Of a DNA stretch of 64,000 nucleotides, positions 43,998 to 56,750 are shown piece after piece; position 1 is the stretch's first letter; each line of letters begins with the position of its first letter. The stretch lies in assembly GCA_038496445.1 (NCBI GenBank), contig JALMLS010000514.1, positions 62,001 through 126,000 on the forward strand. Reading direction: 5' to 3'. Origin of the DNA: Trichosphaerium sp. ATCC 40318. Lineage: Eukaryota; Discosea; Flabellinia; Trichosidae. The position numbers were made by a program, and so were the translations under genes. A model generated the notes under the pieces. That model made no database searches, was not told where the DNA came from, and was given only the letters and a program-made list of their open reading frames with translations.

Positions 43998-45937
43998 ATG
44001 CGCTTTTTTTGTGCTTTATTGTTTTTTGTTGTTGTCAGTAGCGCCGTATTGAAGCCGTTTGAAGGACAGAGTGTTATAAAAGTATCCTCAAGCAACAGCT
44101 CATCAACTGCGTCTCTTTTGGATATTATAATGAAGGAGAACATTGATGTGTGGTCTCCTACGCTTAACCACGTGCGAGGTACCTCAACAAACAATATATT
44201 TTCGTAATTGATCTTTCTAGTCACTCAAAAATCACGTGATATGCTACAATCGATGGGGTTCGAGACAAGCACAATAATCGCTGATTTACAAAAGGCGATA
44301 GATGATTTTGAAGCAGATAAGATTCACGTGCGCCCAATTATTTTGTTAGCTGACAAGTGAATTAACTAATTCACGTACTGTTTTAGAGTAGGGAAAATGC
44401 TGATGACTTCTTTGACGCTTATCATCCTTTTGATGAGATCATAATTTGGTTAGAGAAAATGGCCGGACAGTTCAGCGAGATTGCAAACTTGGAACGTGTT
44501 GGTACTGTACTGCAATGTTGCCTCCGGTTGATTTACTACTAGGACAATCCCATGAAAACCGCGTTATCGAGAGCATAGTCATACACGGAACGGATCAACC
44601 GTCTGACGTTCCAGGCACGTCTTATTAACTCGCGTTTTTTTTAAGGATGTATCGAACTGATAGTGGTTTTTTTCAGCGATTGTATTTACTGGTGGACAAC
44701 ATGCTCGCGAGTGGATATCACCAATAACTACTCTTTATATCATTAAAGAACTTTGTGAGGGATATGGTAACGATCCAGTAATCACAAACCTTGTTGACAG
44801 TGTACGTTGTCACTTTTGAAAAAAAATAGCCAATCACGTCCACAAGGACCCTTTGAGTAAATCAAAAAACGTATTTTCCCTTTAAATATGGAACGCTAGT
44901 TTTTGTGTGCTAAACATAATGCACGTGTCCAACCTCCATAGATTTAGTTCAAGAAAAAACAAAAAAAACTTATGCTTTTACTAAACGCTTCTAGATTCAA
45001 TGGGTTATCATTCCAGTGGCAAACCCTGATGGTTATAGCTATACATGGAATTCATCATCTACTAGACTTTGGAGAAAGAACAGAGAACCTACTTCTAACC
45101 CAAGCTGTTTTGGTAAGTTTTTTCACCGTTTATTTGTTTTCGGCTTTGAAAATCTTACCTTGTCTTAAGGTGTTGATATCAATCGTAACTGGCCATACAG
45201 ATGGAATACAGGCGGATCTAGCAGCAATCCTTGCTCTGATACCTACCACGGTAATTAATTATTCCGCAGTTTTGAGCAAAACTTTGTATCGTGTTGACAC
45301 GTGCCAGTTTTTTTTCATGGCTGTTATAGCCGTGTTAAACAGTTGACTGTCAATCAACTGACTTTAAAGTCGATTCAAAATTTACTTGTGTTTTAAAAAA
45401 ACGTGATCATTCTATTACAATCTAAAACTATCTTTAGGACCAAGCGGTGGATCTACAAATGAGATTAAAGCGTTAACTGATATGATAAAAAGTAGACCAA
45501 ATACAAGAGGTTATATTGACTTTCACGCATACTCTCAGCTTTACATGAGCCCATGGGGTTACTCACGTACATACCCTAATGACTACAGTGCAATGAAAAC
45601 ATCAATGGATCAATCTGTTGCAGCTATAAGAACAGTACACGGTAAAATCTACAGAGCAGGTACAACAAAAGTTGTGAAACTAACGAAAAATTACCACTTG
45701 TTTGTTCAGTTACTTACTTTCTACATAACAGGGAGCATCGCTAATATCATCTATGTCGCTTCTGGTGGATCTGTTGATTGGACTTATGGTGAACTTGGTA
45801 TCGTATACTCATTTGGTATTGAGCTCCGTGATACCGGTACTTACGGTTTCCTTCTACCTGCGAATCAAATTATACCTCAAGGAGAAGAAATTATGCCTTC
45901 AGTTATAAGTTTCGCTCAAGATATTCTTGAAGAATAA
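43998..45937 (+). CDS. Secreted metallocarboxypeptidase, M14A (carboxypeptidase A/B type)
   Basis: Zinc exopeptidase that removes C-terminal residues. Signal peptide (FFCALLFFVVVSSA), then a propeptide-like region (MLQSMGFETSTIIADLQKA). Catalytic domain landmarks are FTGGQHAREWISPITTLYII (zinc His and Glu of HxxE), PVANPDGYSYTWN, LWRKNRE (substrate Arg), VDINRNWPYRWN (Asn-Arg pair), GYIDFHAYSQLYMSPWGY (third zinc His) and GIELRDTGTYGFLLP (catalytic Glu). All key residues are present, so it should be active after propeptide removal. About ten exons; several introns hold CACGTG. Stop at 45935-45937. S1' specificity was not deduced. Confidence 0.9.
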
Positions 45938-46144
45938 ATACCAAACACCCCTCACTTACACCTTGTCTCGTTGTGGATTGACAACGTAATTTCAAAGGCG
46001 TTCATACATATGAAAGAACAGATTTACATTTTCTTTTTTACAAACACTAACGCTTAACAGTGGTTCGGAACTAATTTGCCCGAATCAGGTATTTTCCTAC
46101 CAAAAACTTCGGAGGATTTTAGAAAGCTCCACCGATAAAACATA

Positions 46145-47649
46145 ATGACAAAACCAACGTTAAACGCAAGTATCTGGTTCGATAAACTCTCTGATGGCAC
46201 AATCGCATCTGTTGGCGATGTATTTAGCCAAGAGTTTGTAGTTGTACAACCAACGTATTGTACGCTCTCACAACCCTTCAACATGCAATGCGCAACGTAT
46301 GCAGCCCAGTTTCTCCGCCAAAGGTTTCCAGAACTTAACAGAACAGAGTTTGTTTGTCTAAGCAAGATCTGTCGCTTCGACAGGGTATTACAACCAGAAG
46401 CAAAGGCTGTAAGCGCATTGGAAAGTTATTTATCAAAATCTTACCAGAATAGGCTAAGGCGGTCCGTTTGGAGCACTTCGACCATGAAACAGAACAAGAG
46501 CTCAAAAAAGCTGTTGAAACTGAAGTTTTAGATGATATTAATGGTCACCCAACAGAGCTAGGACTTCTTCAATGGAAGGTAAATGGAAAACTATTCACTT
46601 AAACTTTCCGCTTATTTATTCGCTCTTAGATATCATTCCACACAACCCCAAAAGGTGATAAGACGTCTCTATGTATTGTCATTTCTTGTAGCCACAATCA
46701 CGTGGATGGCGTGTCTATTCAAAAACTCACAGGATACTTTCTTTCGGCGTATGTGAAATCACTTCAATCTCCAGAGTCGCCACTTCCTAAACCAGAGAGA
46801 CTTCCCTTATACTCCTTTCTACCTCAAGAACATGTCAAATTATCAGTATGGAAACGTGCACTCAACAAATCAATTGGTGGCGTAGCAGCAAGAGGCGTAA
46901 GTTACCTACAACCGAAATGTCCTTGGTACAAGAAAAACGTTGTAAAGGAAGGATACAGACATCATATTGTGACGCACACAGTACCAGCCCAAAAGGTTAA
47001 GGAATTATTGAAAAAGTGCCGCTCCAGGAAACTCACAATAGGCACTGCACTACACGCGTGCATGTTCTACAATACAGCAAAAGCGTACTATGCAAGCGAA
47101 GGATCTAAAAACAAGTGGTCACTTCAAATCGGATTAAGCAAGAATATGAGACCTTACCTCGACCCTCCTCTCCCTCCTACAGTCATTGCACCTCAACAAG
47201 GAGGTGTAGACGTTATTTTTAATTCTATAAGAGGAGACGAATCACTTGAAGGAGAAGAAAAAAGTGAGAAAATATGGGAATGGGCTTCACATTCTAGAAA
47301 AACACTTTTAGATTCTAAGCCTATGGATGCACTTGCCCATGATCTATTACTCGCTTATATGATCCGTGACCATCATAGCAAGTTGGTGGGTTTAGAATAC
47401 TTTGGTGACATGTGGTTTTCAAACGTAGGCCTTTTCACACCACCTCCAGAGGTGGCTGATGCCGGCATTACAATCGAATCCACTTACACTGGAAATATTC
47501 CAATCAAGCCAGCGTATGATCTTCTCTGGAGTAATACAGTTAAGGGAGGTGATATGGTTTTGTCAATGGCTGTTGATACAACTGTAAGAAATTTGAAGGG
47601 TGCACAATCTTTCCTTGACGATGTTGCGAGAACCATTGATGTGTTGTAG
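46145..47649 (+). CDS. Condensation-type CoA-dependent acyltransferase (alcohol acetyltransferase-like)
   Basis: Member of the BAHD/condensation/wax-synthase fold that transfers an acyl group from CoA or a carrier to an alcohol or amine. The catalytic motif HxxxDG is seen as SHNHVDGVSIQKLTGYF (about 46690-46740). A later segment, DMWFSNVGLFTPPPE, corresponds to the structural region that includes the fungal DFGWG-type site, though that motif itself is not conserved. Three exons: 46145 to a GTAAGC donor at about 46411, a middle exon ending LGLLQWK, and a long last exon to TAG at 47649. No signal peptide or membrane span. The N-terminal half is short compared with plant BAHD enzymes and closer to ATF2/PapA5 types. 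Substrate unknown. Confidence 0.7.
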
Positions 47650-48141
47650 ACTACGTTTCAAAAACAGAATAAATTGCTTCAAAAAAATATTAAGCCACAT
47701 GGTTTTTGCCTTATGTTTTGGCTGAAGCAAGTTCCTGCTTATTGCCCGATCTGGTTAAGGCAACATTAGCTTTGTAAGGCATATACGTACCTACCATAAC
47801 TCCTGAAGGGTAACAAAATAAACAAGTATGAATGTAGTAACATTATTTACCTTAGTTTAGGTACTTGGAACTAACCGTGTTGCGTTTCGTTATTGTATTT
47901 AGATATCAAACACGCCATCAGTAGTTTGATAGCGTTTAATCCTCTTGTACGTACAAACATAACATTTAAGACTAAAACCATTCGTACACGACTATTTTAA
48001 TGAAAACCAAGGTTCTAGTTCGTTTTAACAGCAAATCTACTTTAGAAATAACACAATTTGGTGTACTTTCATCTTGGCGAGTAACAAGCTGTAACGGCCC
48101 TAAAAATCGTATTAGTTGTTTAGTTTGGGGACTGCGGCGTG
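47650..48141. other. Intergenic region, no gene seen
   Basis: About 490 nt, AT-rich. A frame at 48000-48191 overlaps the next gene in another phase and lacks features. Confidence 0.4.
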
Positions 48142-48891
48142 ATGGAAAAAAAAGTCAAGAAAGAGAACAAGTTATCTTTGACTTTACTTGATATTCCACG
48201 TGAACTTCAAAAGTATATTTGCACCTTCAATGTTGAAGCTTTCACAAAATTCCATACACTTTCAAAAAGAGCAGCAATCAATACACATTTTGATGAACAA
48301 TTACAAAGAGATGGAAAATGGATAAAATGGTATAAAAGTGGGAAGGTACAAAAGTATATTTATGCAAAGAATGGACTGTGTACAGGGTTTTATGAGAGTG
48401 GTAAAATAGAAGCACAATTTATGCAAGTCAATGGTAAGCACAATGGTGAACAAAAAATGTGGTATGAAACTGGAGAACTTAAGTCACAAAGTATGTGGGT
48501 TGATGATAAAGCTTGTGGTGAAAGTAAAACATGGTACAAGAATGGTCAACTTGCAGTACAATGTACGCTGCTTGATGATAAACACATTGGTGAGCAAACA
48601 GAATGGTATGAAAATGGACAAATTGAAGCAACAAGCACATGGATTGATAATAAACAACATGGTGAAACTAAGACATGGTACAAGAGTGGTAAACTTGAGG
48701 TGCAAGCCGTTTATGTTAAAGGTAAACAACATGGTGAATGTAAAGAGTGGTATGAAAATGGACAAATTAAGTCACAAAGCATGTGGGTTGATGGGAAGCA
48801 ACACGGTGAACAAAAAGAGTGGTATGAAAATGGACAACTTAAGTCACAAAGCATGTGGGTTGAGGGCAAACAAAGCGTGACCCATGATTAG
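48142..48891 (+). CDS. F-box-like protein with MORN-variant (YwqK-type) repeats
   Basis: Intronless; ATG 48142. LTLLDIPRELQKYICTF resembles an F-box start, followed by the linker FHTLSKRAAINTHFDEQL. From about residue 55 run eight or so 22-24-residue repeats of the type GEQKMWYETGELKSQSMW, the MORN_2/YwqK signature also common in giant viruses and bacteria. The last repeats are almost identical at nucleotide level (AAGTCACAAAGCATGTGGGT recurs at about 48769 and 48841), indicating recent unit duplication. The protein ends abruptly within a repeat (GKQSVTHD), so it may be truncated. Repeat arrays of this kind form beta-sheet solenoids; a ligase-receptor role is inference from the F-box. Confidence 0.65.
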   Translation: MEKKVKKENKLSLTLLDIPRELQKYICTFNVEAFTKFHTLSKRAAINTHFDEQLQRDGKWIKWYKSGKVQKYIYAKNGLCTGFYESGKIEAQFMQVNGKHNGEQKMWYETGELKSQSMWVDDKACGESKTWYKNGQLAVQCTLLDDKHIGEQTEWYENGQIEATSTWIDNKQHGETKTWYKSGKLEVQAVYVKGKQHGECKEWYENGQIKSQSMWVDGKQHGEQKEWYENGQLKSQSMWVEGKQSVTHD

Positions 48892-48987
48892 TAATGTACT
48901 CACAATAACTCTTTTAAGTACTTCTTTGAAGTCATTATAGCATGAATTGAAAAAACAGTGTGGTTAATGACTTATTTGTTTATTATT

Positions 48988-50057
48988 TTACTCATCTTTT
49001 GGTTTTACTTTTTTAGTCGCATTTTTTTCACATAACAACTTTACTATGATTTTATAAAGCCAATACACTTGCATTACGTATAATCCATATAAGAAATAAC
49101 TAGCCTTTGTATACTCTAATTTTTCCCATTCTTCAGGGTAGTATGTCGCAGCAATATAAAGAATAATAGGATAAAAAATGACACGTGTTGCTATAAACGT
49201 TAAAATAAACATTCCCGAAACAAGTTCTTGAAAGAATCCTTTCAAACCGGCTTTTAACAATAGCCAACGTAGTGTTAAGAACACAGTGGATAGTTCTATA
49301 ATAATATATCCACCAATCATTCTCTCAGCAGTTTTGGTGACCAGAGTGCCAACTAAGAAAACGAGTAAGTTTACAATTTTTTACAAAAAAAAGCAGTTGA
49401 CGGTTTTGTCTTGTGTTCGCTGTCAAAAACGCGAATTCGTTTTCTCGTACGTATAAGACCAATAGCTAGTATATGGTGCATAGCTTCAGATGGATGTATT
49501 AACCAGTCTTTTCGTGTTGCGTAGAAATCATGTAAAAAGTAACCGCCAATAAAAGCAACTACAGTCAAACTACCACGTGCTTCGAAGCTTCTTTGTTGAT
49601 ACGTAATAACAAGAGACCATATTGAATACGCTAAAAAAAGTAAGCAATAAACTGAACAGTTAACGCAAAACGCGCAATGACAAAAAAATCACGTGCGCGA
49701 AACGCCTTTTTGCGCGTTGGTAGAGCCGGGAAAATTATTTTATCCAAAAAAAAATGGTCTTCTGAAAAAACCAAAAACTACAATCCTCGGAACTGTTTTG
49801 AGTTGCTTGTAATGCGTACTTGATACAACGATCGACGTAATGAACGATAGTACATACCCACAAGCGCGTACTATCGTTATTTTATTTCCCCCAAAAGCTT
49901 TGAAGGCAGTAAACGTCTGATGAAGAATAATCGACAGAACAAAGTTTGCGAGAAAAGAGGAAAGTAAAACACCTCCCCAGAACTTTAGTTCTTCCTCATT
50001 TGCAAATTCAGTCTTATAAGAAGCTGATACAGCTTCAACAGCTTGAGCAGATGCCAT
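48988..50057 (-). CDS. TLC-domain membrane protein (TLCD4/TMEM56-like)
   Basis: ATG 50057 (MASAQAVEAVSASYKTEF). The TLC (TRAM-LAG1-CLN8) fold is visible across three or four exons: ELKFWGGVLLSSFLANFVLS, IGGYFLHDFYATRKDWLIHP, SEAMHHILAIGLI, IGGYIIIELSTVFLTLRWLL and TRVIFYPIILYIAATYYPEE, ending with a Lys-rich tail KKVKPKDE that could serve as an ER-retrieval signal. It lacks the long loop of ceramide synthases, so a lipid-sensing or membrane-composition role of the TLCD type is likelier. Introns contain CACGTG. It is followed downstream by another ER lipid enzyme on the same strand. Confidence 0.75.
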
Positions 50058-50305
50058 TGCAGAAAATTATAGATAACTGTGGGTGACATGTGCCATTTTA
50101 AGTTGACTTAAGTCAATTGAGTACAGTTTTCTGAAGTTAGTTGCGGTGGTGTTAAACGAAAGAGTGATACTGATTTCTGAATATACTTTTTTTTTTTATT
50201 GACAAGAGTGGTCCCATTTGAAAATTTTCAGATCGCGTTCTGATATGGAATAACAACTTGTTTAACACGTGATTGTATTGCCATGAGTATACTTTAATAG
50301 GTTCT

Positions 50306-51513
50306 TCACTCTTTCTTGCTCTTTGAACCCAGCTTTCTAGATCTTTGTTTCCACATATTAATGAGTAACATCAAAGCAACTACAAAGAGAGTTAGCGACG
50401 CCAACAATTTCGAAAAAAAAATCACAAGGGCCCTGGTTTTTTTTTAATCTTTGCCAGCGTCTCCAGAATATCTGGGTTCTTGTCTAGGCGTTAACGAGAA
50501 CGTACACATTGGGTGTAATACAACAAGTGCCCAAACGAAATAATAAAGCCCATTAGATGGTTGAGAGAGAAACGGTTTTGCTTTCACAACTTCGAGGCTC
50601 TTGTAATTAATAAGCCCTAAACTCACGATGAATACGCTTTATATACGCGTGTATAGTATACATACATTCAGCTGAAAGGCCTATTGGGTATAAAACAATA
50701 AAAGCAGAGTATCTAAATGTAAAGTGTGAGAAATTTTGCGAAAAAACAAGAAAAACTTTACACTGTTTTACAACTGGCAAAGAAAATGTTGTATCGTACC
50801 TGAGCCAATGTAAAAAGTACGGCACTAGCTCTACCTCATTACAGATATAATAAGGATACCGTATTACCTCGCTCATGGAGTAAGTAATCAAAAGAACCGC
50901 AGTAACTGGATCTTGTTGTAACTACAATTTTTTGTAAGACACGTGTCATTTTTTTTTTTGGTTAGTTTGACATTAACGTGCCGATGTGTAAGCTGGCAGT
51001 AAGCCTAGAATGAACCACAGGCGACCGATCGTTTGTAGTACTACAGGACCCACTTTGGATGATGTTATACCTAGCTGTTGTTAGCTTTGGCGCCTTTTGA
51101 AGTAAAAAGGCCCAAAAGAAATTTTTCGAGGCTGATTGTAGTTTAACGCTAATAAAAGCGTACCTAAGACAGCATGGACTACTTCTAGAAGCGCTAATGT
51201 TTGAAAGAAACCTGACACCGAAATAAATACATCTGAAAATGCTTAAAAATGCTTATTTACGTATTAGAGGGTATGTTTCGGCGTATAGGTGTACATAAAA
51301 TTGTTCGCCATGCTTAATAGCACAGCATACAATAAAATACAGAAAAGCGCTTTAAAAACATCAGTAGAGTTATTTACAATAAGAAACAGGTGATTTCGCT
51401 GAAAATAATACTAACCTCCATCCAATCGCTTGTATACCGTTATAGAATATGAAATACATACCCTTTAGTGGGTTCTTTTTCATATGCCCATCGGTTGAGG
51501 TTGATTGCTGCAT
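50306..51513 (-). CDS. PHS1: Very-long-chain 3-hydroxyacyl-CoA dehydratase (Phs1/HACD)
   Basis: ER enzyme for the third step of very-long-chain fatty-acid elongation. ATG 51513. Exons give YFIFYNGIQAIGW, SVSGFFQTLALLEVVHAVLG, ITSSKVGPVVLQTIGRLWFI, YSMSEVIRYPYYICNEV, VPYFLHWLRYSAFIVLYPIG and LSAECMYTIHAYIK. The catalytic Tyr and Glu, seven residues apart in yeast Phs1 (Tyr149/Glu156), are present as YPIGLSAE. A GTACGT intron after HPM joins ALMLLINMWKQRSRK and a basic tail GSKSKKE before TGA (50306-50308), as in the family. Seven or so exons, one intron with CACGTG. Confidence 0.85.
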
Positions 51514-51649
51514 CACGCTCGTTGAAACGATGGTTTTCGGCCTTAAATTAGTTCGCTAAAATTATTTATTTATGTCAACGTGATTCCCGCTTAGGTGATT
51601 CGCACTTAACAAGCCGAAAATCAACAAATAAACACAAAAGTACGCAACC

Positions 51650-53240
51650 ATGGAACCTACAACAACAAGTACGTGTGATGATTTGTCATTTGTCTTTTTT
51701 TACTCAACAAAACTAAACTGCCCTGAAGCGCTTTTTGATGTACCGCCAGAAATGATTCTGCATGTCTTCTCTTTTTTCACGGCGCGTGGTGGTACGTGTT
51801 TTCGTTGTTGGTTAAACGTTTAAAAGTTAATTTTGTTCCAAGACTTACATTCGGCGATGTTAGCCAATAAAACGCTATGCGGACTTGCTGACTGTGCGTA
51901 TAGACAAGTTTAAACAACCGTTAACGATGCAATATTAAATAAATTCTTAATCTCTTGTTTTAGCGAATCCAGCATGGTCTTCATTGTACAAAAGGCGATT
52001 TCCAGTATTCTACGAAATGCTGCACTCAGAAGGGATAGAAGACTGGAAACAATGCCTTAGAGATACCCTTACAGGTAAAAAACTAGTAGATGTACAAGTG
52101 TACCATCGTAACAGATCTTCGGGGTTTGATATGTCATGTTTCACGTACGTTATTTTTTTTGTTCTTCCACCAGCGTTGAAAACACGTGCGCTTTTCTTGT
52201 TTTAACAATAATCAGTACTCGTTTCTACTTAGCCTTCCTTGACATCCTATTTTGGGTGTTTTGTTAATTGGTTTTTGTTTGGTGTCTTCTTTTGCTGACT
52301 CGTTTTGTAAAAGTGGACGTTGTTCGTTGTTATCAACCACAAACAAAAAAGGAGAAGTTGATCCATCTAATGATACGTATAAGGCTTTCTTTCCAGGAGT
52401 TGTACGACCAATGTTTTAATTTATTTTTTTCTTTTTTTTTTATTTGTCATGAAACAAATAGATCTCTATAGCAGTCCGTTTATATCAACCCGTAAAATAT
52501 GTATGTGAATATGTTGTACTAAATTTTAATGTACAGAACGCCAGAAAAGAAACAGAAGAAACGTGCTCAGGAGATCAAATTCGTGCACTTCCTAAGAGAG
52601 TTAGAGGAATGCCAGTACGTGATGTATATCAGCCTGAGCATCCAGAGAATTGTAAAGTGGGTGACTGTGTTGAGCTACAGTACGTTTATATTGTACTTAA
52701 AAACAACCTTTATCTAATATATCTATTATAGATGGAAGAAACCACGACGTACAAAGCAATTTCAAGTTCTCGAAAACTTCTTTTATTTGACTAACTGTTG
52801 TTGTTAGATGGCGCTTTTGGATGGTGGTTTGGTATTGTTGATAGTATTGATAAAGAAACTGGTGACGTTTTGTTGGCATTCACACATTTTCAAAAGACAT
52901 CTTCATGGTATCATATAAATATACCTGGTGGTTTAGGCGTCCGAAAGGTACAGTTCTAGCTAACCAACTAGTAACTCAATATCATTAAAGTATGCATTTC
53001 TTATGTTTTGTTAATATAGGAAATAAGTGATGCTGGTCCTGGAGGATATATTGGCCATTTCAGACCTATGACAGAGGAAACTGAGGCGTATGGTTTTTTC
53101 AAAAAATGAAAACAAAGAATTTTTTTTTGTTTGAAATCTTCATGTATTAATGATTGTGTAGTACTTGGATGACTTACTTGAGAGCTTTAAATAGTGATGC
53201 AGATGAATGGATAAAGAATAAACGTAAAGAAAGAAAATAA
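51650..53240 (+). CDS. F-box protein with WW-rich C-terminal domain
   Basis: ATG 51650. The second exon encodes the F-box LFDVPPEMILHVFSFFTARG, continued by DLHSAMLANKTLCGLAD and NPAWSSLYKRRFPVFYEML. The C-terminal part, over five exons, gives CKVGDCVELQWKKPRHGAFG, GWWFGIVDSI, LLAFTHFQKTSSWYHINIPG and GGYIGHFRPMTEETEAYY, ending in a basic KRKERK tail. The VELQW...GWWFG element resembles a domain on plant and stramenopile F-box proteins (recalled, unchecked). The join WKKPR/HGAFG needs an early GTACAA donor inside the preceding exon. Exons between about 52080 and 52540 are uncertain, with several poly-T intron candidates. Predicted SCF receptor. Confidence 0.65.
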
Positions 53241-53459
53241 AATAGCCTTACTCCACAATAAAGATTTACAATGAAAATTGTTCAAAACATCAGCTTTAAT
53301 TAGTTTTTATGAACTACGATGGTGTGGTATGACTTGTCCACTCCGTGCTGTATTTATTACAAAGGCTGCGGCGCATTACAGGCTGGCAACGGTAATAAAT
53401 TGACAAGTCAAAACAGCCAACAGACTTTTTTTTTCTCCGTGCAACTCGGTTAAGTTGAT

Positions 53460-54636
53460 ATGTTTAAGGCAGCTTGCACTTTATTGCCTTTCCACGCTAA
53501 CTCCCAGTACACACTTCATAACATGCTTCGTTTTACTACCCGACGTGCCGTCGCTCAATCAACACGCGTATCTCGCACAGCAACTAGCAAAAAAGTTGTT
53601 AGCGCTAAAACTACGTTGCAACGTCCTAGTGTAAGGACATTCAACACGTCTACGCCTAAAATGTATGCTGGTAGCTTCTTCTCAGGTTGGTTTGGTGCGC
53701 ATGGGGTTTATTGCTTTTTGGGAACCAAACTAAGAAACCGAACGAACAACTTTTTTAAACTCCGATATTAGCTCTAGCTGACGTAATTGCGCGTAGGAAA
53801 CAAAAAAACTGGGTCTGCACCACAAACCGAGGTCGAAGAACCAAAATCACCACAACATCAGTCAAAATCGGTCGAAACACCTGAATCCGCAAGCGGGCAA
53901 TCCGGTATGGGTAATAATACTGCAAAAGGAGGAAACGCGCCAAATTTTGTTGACAGCGACGTTACTGCCGCCGAAGACGATAAAAGATTCAAACCAATGC
54001 GTGAGAAGATCGATGCTCACGCTAAAGCAAGAGGAGAGTTCTATGATGCTGCTGCTAAGGCTCATGACGCTAAAGATGGTGCTAAAGCAAAGGAACTATC
54101 ACTAAAAGGAAAAGAACAAGGTGAATTGATGAAAAAAGCCCAAGAAGACCTCGCTTTGGCTGTCTTTAAATACAAGTAAGCTCTTTTATTTGGTATTAAT
54201 ATTTTACGCTTTTATGATACTGCACAAACGTCTTTTATTGTTTTTCTTTATTATTACTAACAACTGATTAGGAATGATGCTCTTGGAGATGGAGAGATTG
54301 ACCTACACGGCCTATCAAGTAAGAACTTCTTTTTTTTTTTTTCGTTTTTTTTTTTCGTTTTTTCTAGAGTTTTTTTTCGCCTTAACAAACCTTCGTTTCA
54401 CCTCTCTTGCATTGAGTTTAACTCATTATGTTATAGCTGATCAAGCGCTCCAGTTTTTGGACGAACGTATTGAGAAGGTAAAGGGCAGCGGTGAGCTTAA
54501 TGTAATTACTGGAGCTGGAAAGCATAGCGGACATGATGGTCCTAAAATTAAACCAGCTGTATTGTCACACCTCAAAAAAGGAGGTTACAATTTCAAACAA
54601 GACGACAATGGTGGTTCTATTATTGTCACTGTATAA
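53460..54636 (+). CDS. Smr-domain protein with DUF1771-like region and mitochondrial-type N-terminus
   Basis: ATG 53460, alternative 53523 (MLRFTTRRAVAQSTRVSRTA). The N-terminus is Arg/Ser/Thr-rich without acids, fitting a mitochondrial presequence. An intron (donor CTCAG/GTTGGT, acceptor GCGTAG) joins in frame to GNKKTGSAPQTE. Then come a helical DUF1771-type stretch (RGEFYDAAAKAHDAKDGAKA) and the Smr nuclease fold: EIDLHGLS, QFLDERIEKVKG, VITGAGKHSGHDGPKIKPAV and GYNFKQDDNGGSIIV. Smr domains cleave RNA or nicked DNA (Cue2, N4BP2, MutS2); the DLHG and TGxGxHS motifs are intact. Stop at 54634-54636. Target unknown; organelle RNA processing is a guess. Confidence 0.75.
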
Positions 54637-54798
54637 GAATTAAAACAATACGCTATTTATCCCATCCTTGTCTCAACGTTTCATCTTTGGGATGAAGTTC
54701 CTTTTTCGGGCCTTAAACTTGTGTCACGTGCTTGAATCACGTTGAATCAGTTAGCTTTTTTTTTGTCATTCAGCGCTAGAACGTTAACGTACCTCGCT

Positions 54799-56097
54799 AT
54801 GAATTGTAACACACTTCAGATACAAGGCATCCAGTCGCAAGAGCAGCTTGGAGAAATAAGCAAACAGCTAAAAGAAGACTCAAATTTATCAACGTTTTCG
54901 TGGACCAACGGTATGGGTTGAGATACTGTATTGATTTTAACAAGATAAAGGAGCTAGCGATAACGCTATTGAATTGTTAAAAAGCGATCACGTGGGTACT
55001 ATTCACTTGAAGTACGAATAAGTTGACTGATATTTTGTTTAATTGTATTTTTTTTTTTCACAACTAGTGACTGTCCTATGGTTACACCTATTGCTTTTGA
55101 ACACTTATCCAAGAATTTTCCATGTGCGTAAATTCTACAAGATCAACATTGTCAATAAAATATGTAGCAATTGAGTGTTTGACTACAGATGATAAAAGAA
55201 TCCTTGAATGGGTTGAGTTTTTTTCACATAAGAAAACGACATTAAAAATAAACAAGTTTAAAGTTGTCTGGTGGCTTCTCAGAAAGACAACTATTGATAC
55301 CATAATATCAGTACAGCCTTGATTAGGTTAGTATTTTATTACTTACTATTTACAAAACAAGAATAGAGGATCTACGTTGCTAGAAGAATGGGATTTTTAC
55401 AACGAGCCTTTTGAAGACTGTGCGAAAAAACCCTAATTGTTGAACTTTGGTGTGTTCTTTTAACACCTTGTGTAGATGCAATTAAACAGTTTATAGAAGA
55501 GCGTGTATTAATATCAGAAGTAGAGAATGACTATTGCTTAAGAAAGATAAAGGAGTTTCACGAAAACAAAGGAAAAGAGGCATTACAGAACCTGCATCAG
55601 TTCCTTGCACCTGCAGCTGTTTTTCACCTTGGTACTACCTTCATTTAAGTCTACTGTGGTAAATAAATTTAACTGGTTACTTTGAAGCCAATGAACTATC
55701 TGAAGATGGGGAATTTGAGGATGAAGATGAGGATGAAGATGGGGAATCTGAGGAGGAAGCCGAGGAATCTGAGGAAGGGGAACCAGATTTTTATATTGAT
55801 AAAACACCCAGCCCGATAATTGAGAATCAACACAGCCAATACAAACCAATACAAAGTCAGCCTGAGCAAGAAGGTTATTTAAATGCACAAGTAATACATA
55901 AAGAAACTAGACACAACGAAATACCCAACAACTTCAGGTGTGGTGTCATTGCTGATAAATATAAAAAAATTAAAATCTCAAATAAGATATATGAAGTTCA
56001 GCACTTCACGAAGCCTGCAGTTGACATGGATATACAAGCTATGCTACATTATCAATCAAACCAACAGCATCTGGATAAATATCATGGAAACATATAA
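54799..56097 (+). CDS. Hypothetical protein with acidic repeat region
   Basis: ATG 54799 (MNCNTLQIQGIQSQEQLGEI). Short exons joined through GTATGG, GTACGA, GTGCGT and GTACAG donors give SDHVGTIHLNDCPMVTPIAF, an LRR-like strand, then LTTDDKRILEWVEFFSHKK, STLLEEWDFYNEPFED and IKQFIEERVLISEVENDYC. A following exon has an acidic stretch of Glu/Asp/Gly/Ser (55690-55790), then Gln/His-rich sequence ending NQQHLDKYHGNI before TAA (56095-56097). The last splice uses a donor within CGGTGTG rather than the first GT. Possibly a worn relative of the local F-box/LRR proteins; function unknown and exon chain tentative. Confidence 0.5.
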
Positions 56098-56750
56098 TTG
56101 TAATCAGAGTAATGTTAAGGAAGAATACAGGGCTCAGTTACATGTAAAGAGTGCAAGGTTGCTGTAGATAGCGAAATTTAGTAAGCTTTAATAAATCATA
56201 GTCAAGTTCCATAACACTAGAACTTGTTCAAGTGTCAAGCTGCACTATGTATTCAGTAACGTTAATAACCATTACTTAGAGAAGCAATGTTTTATGACAC
56301 ATGGCCTCTCCTGGAGTGTCGATAACAACGATGTAACATAAACATCTAGGTGCAAAACCAATAGTTAGATCTAAAAGAGGCAGTGAGCTAGCGTAGATTG
56401 TAACGCTGTTGTACGCATTTCAGGTCATATAGCAACTGCGTCATTTTACTTGGTATACTGCAACGACGATTACATTGTTGTCATCGTTGTTGAGCTTGAT
56501 GCATCAATAGTAGCGATTAGAAAAAATGATTGAGTTGGAATGTTGTAAAACATAGTTTTTATGGATGCGTTGCTATCAAGTACTGCATTATTTTCGCATG
56601 TCATAAGTTTTGGTGTCACGTGTAGACTCAAGCATATATTTGTGATACACTTTTTTTATGGAAAAGTGTTCAACCAACCATTTTTGTTTGACACAAAAAA
56701 AAAACCCAACCCACGTGACTTTGTGAGATTAGTGGAAACTAAAAAAGACA
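56098..56750. other. Intergenic region, no gene seen
   Basis: About 650 nt with two CACGTG elements (about 56620 and 56714), the nearer 37 nt before the next ATG. No supported exon. Confidence 0.4.

Noticed and set aside
48484-48765. Minus-strand frame opposite the MORN-variant gene
   Set aside because: Shadow of the repeat codons on the coding strand; periodicity copies the real gene.
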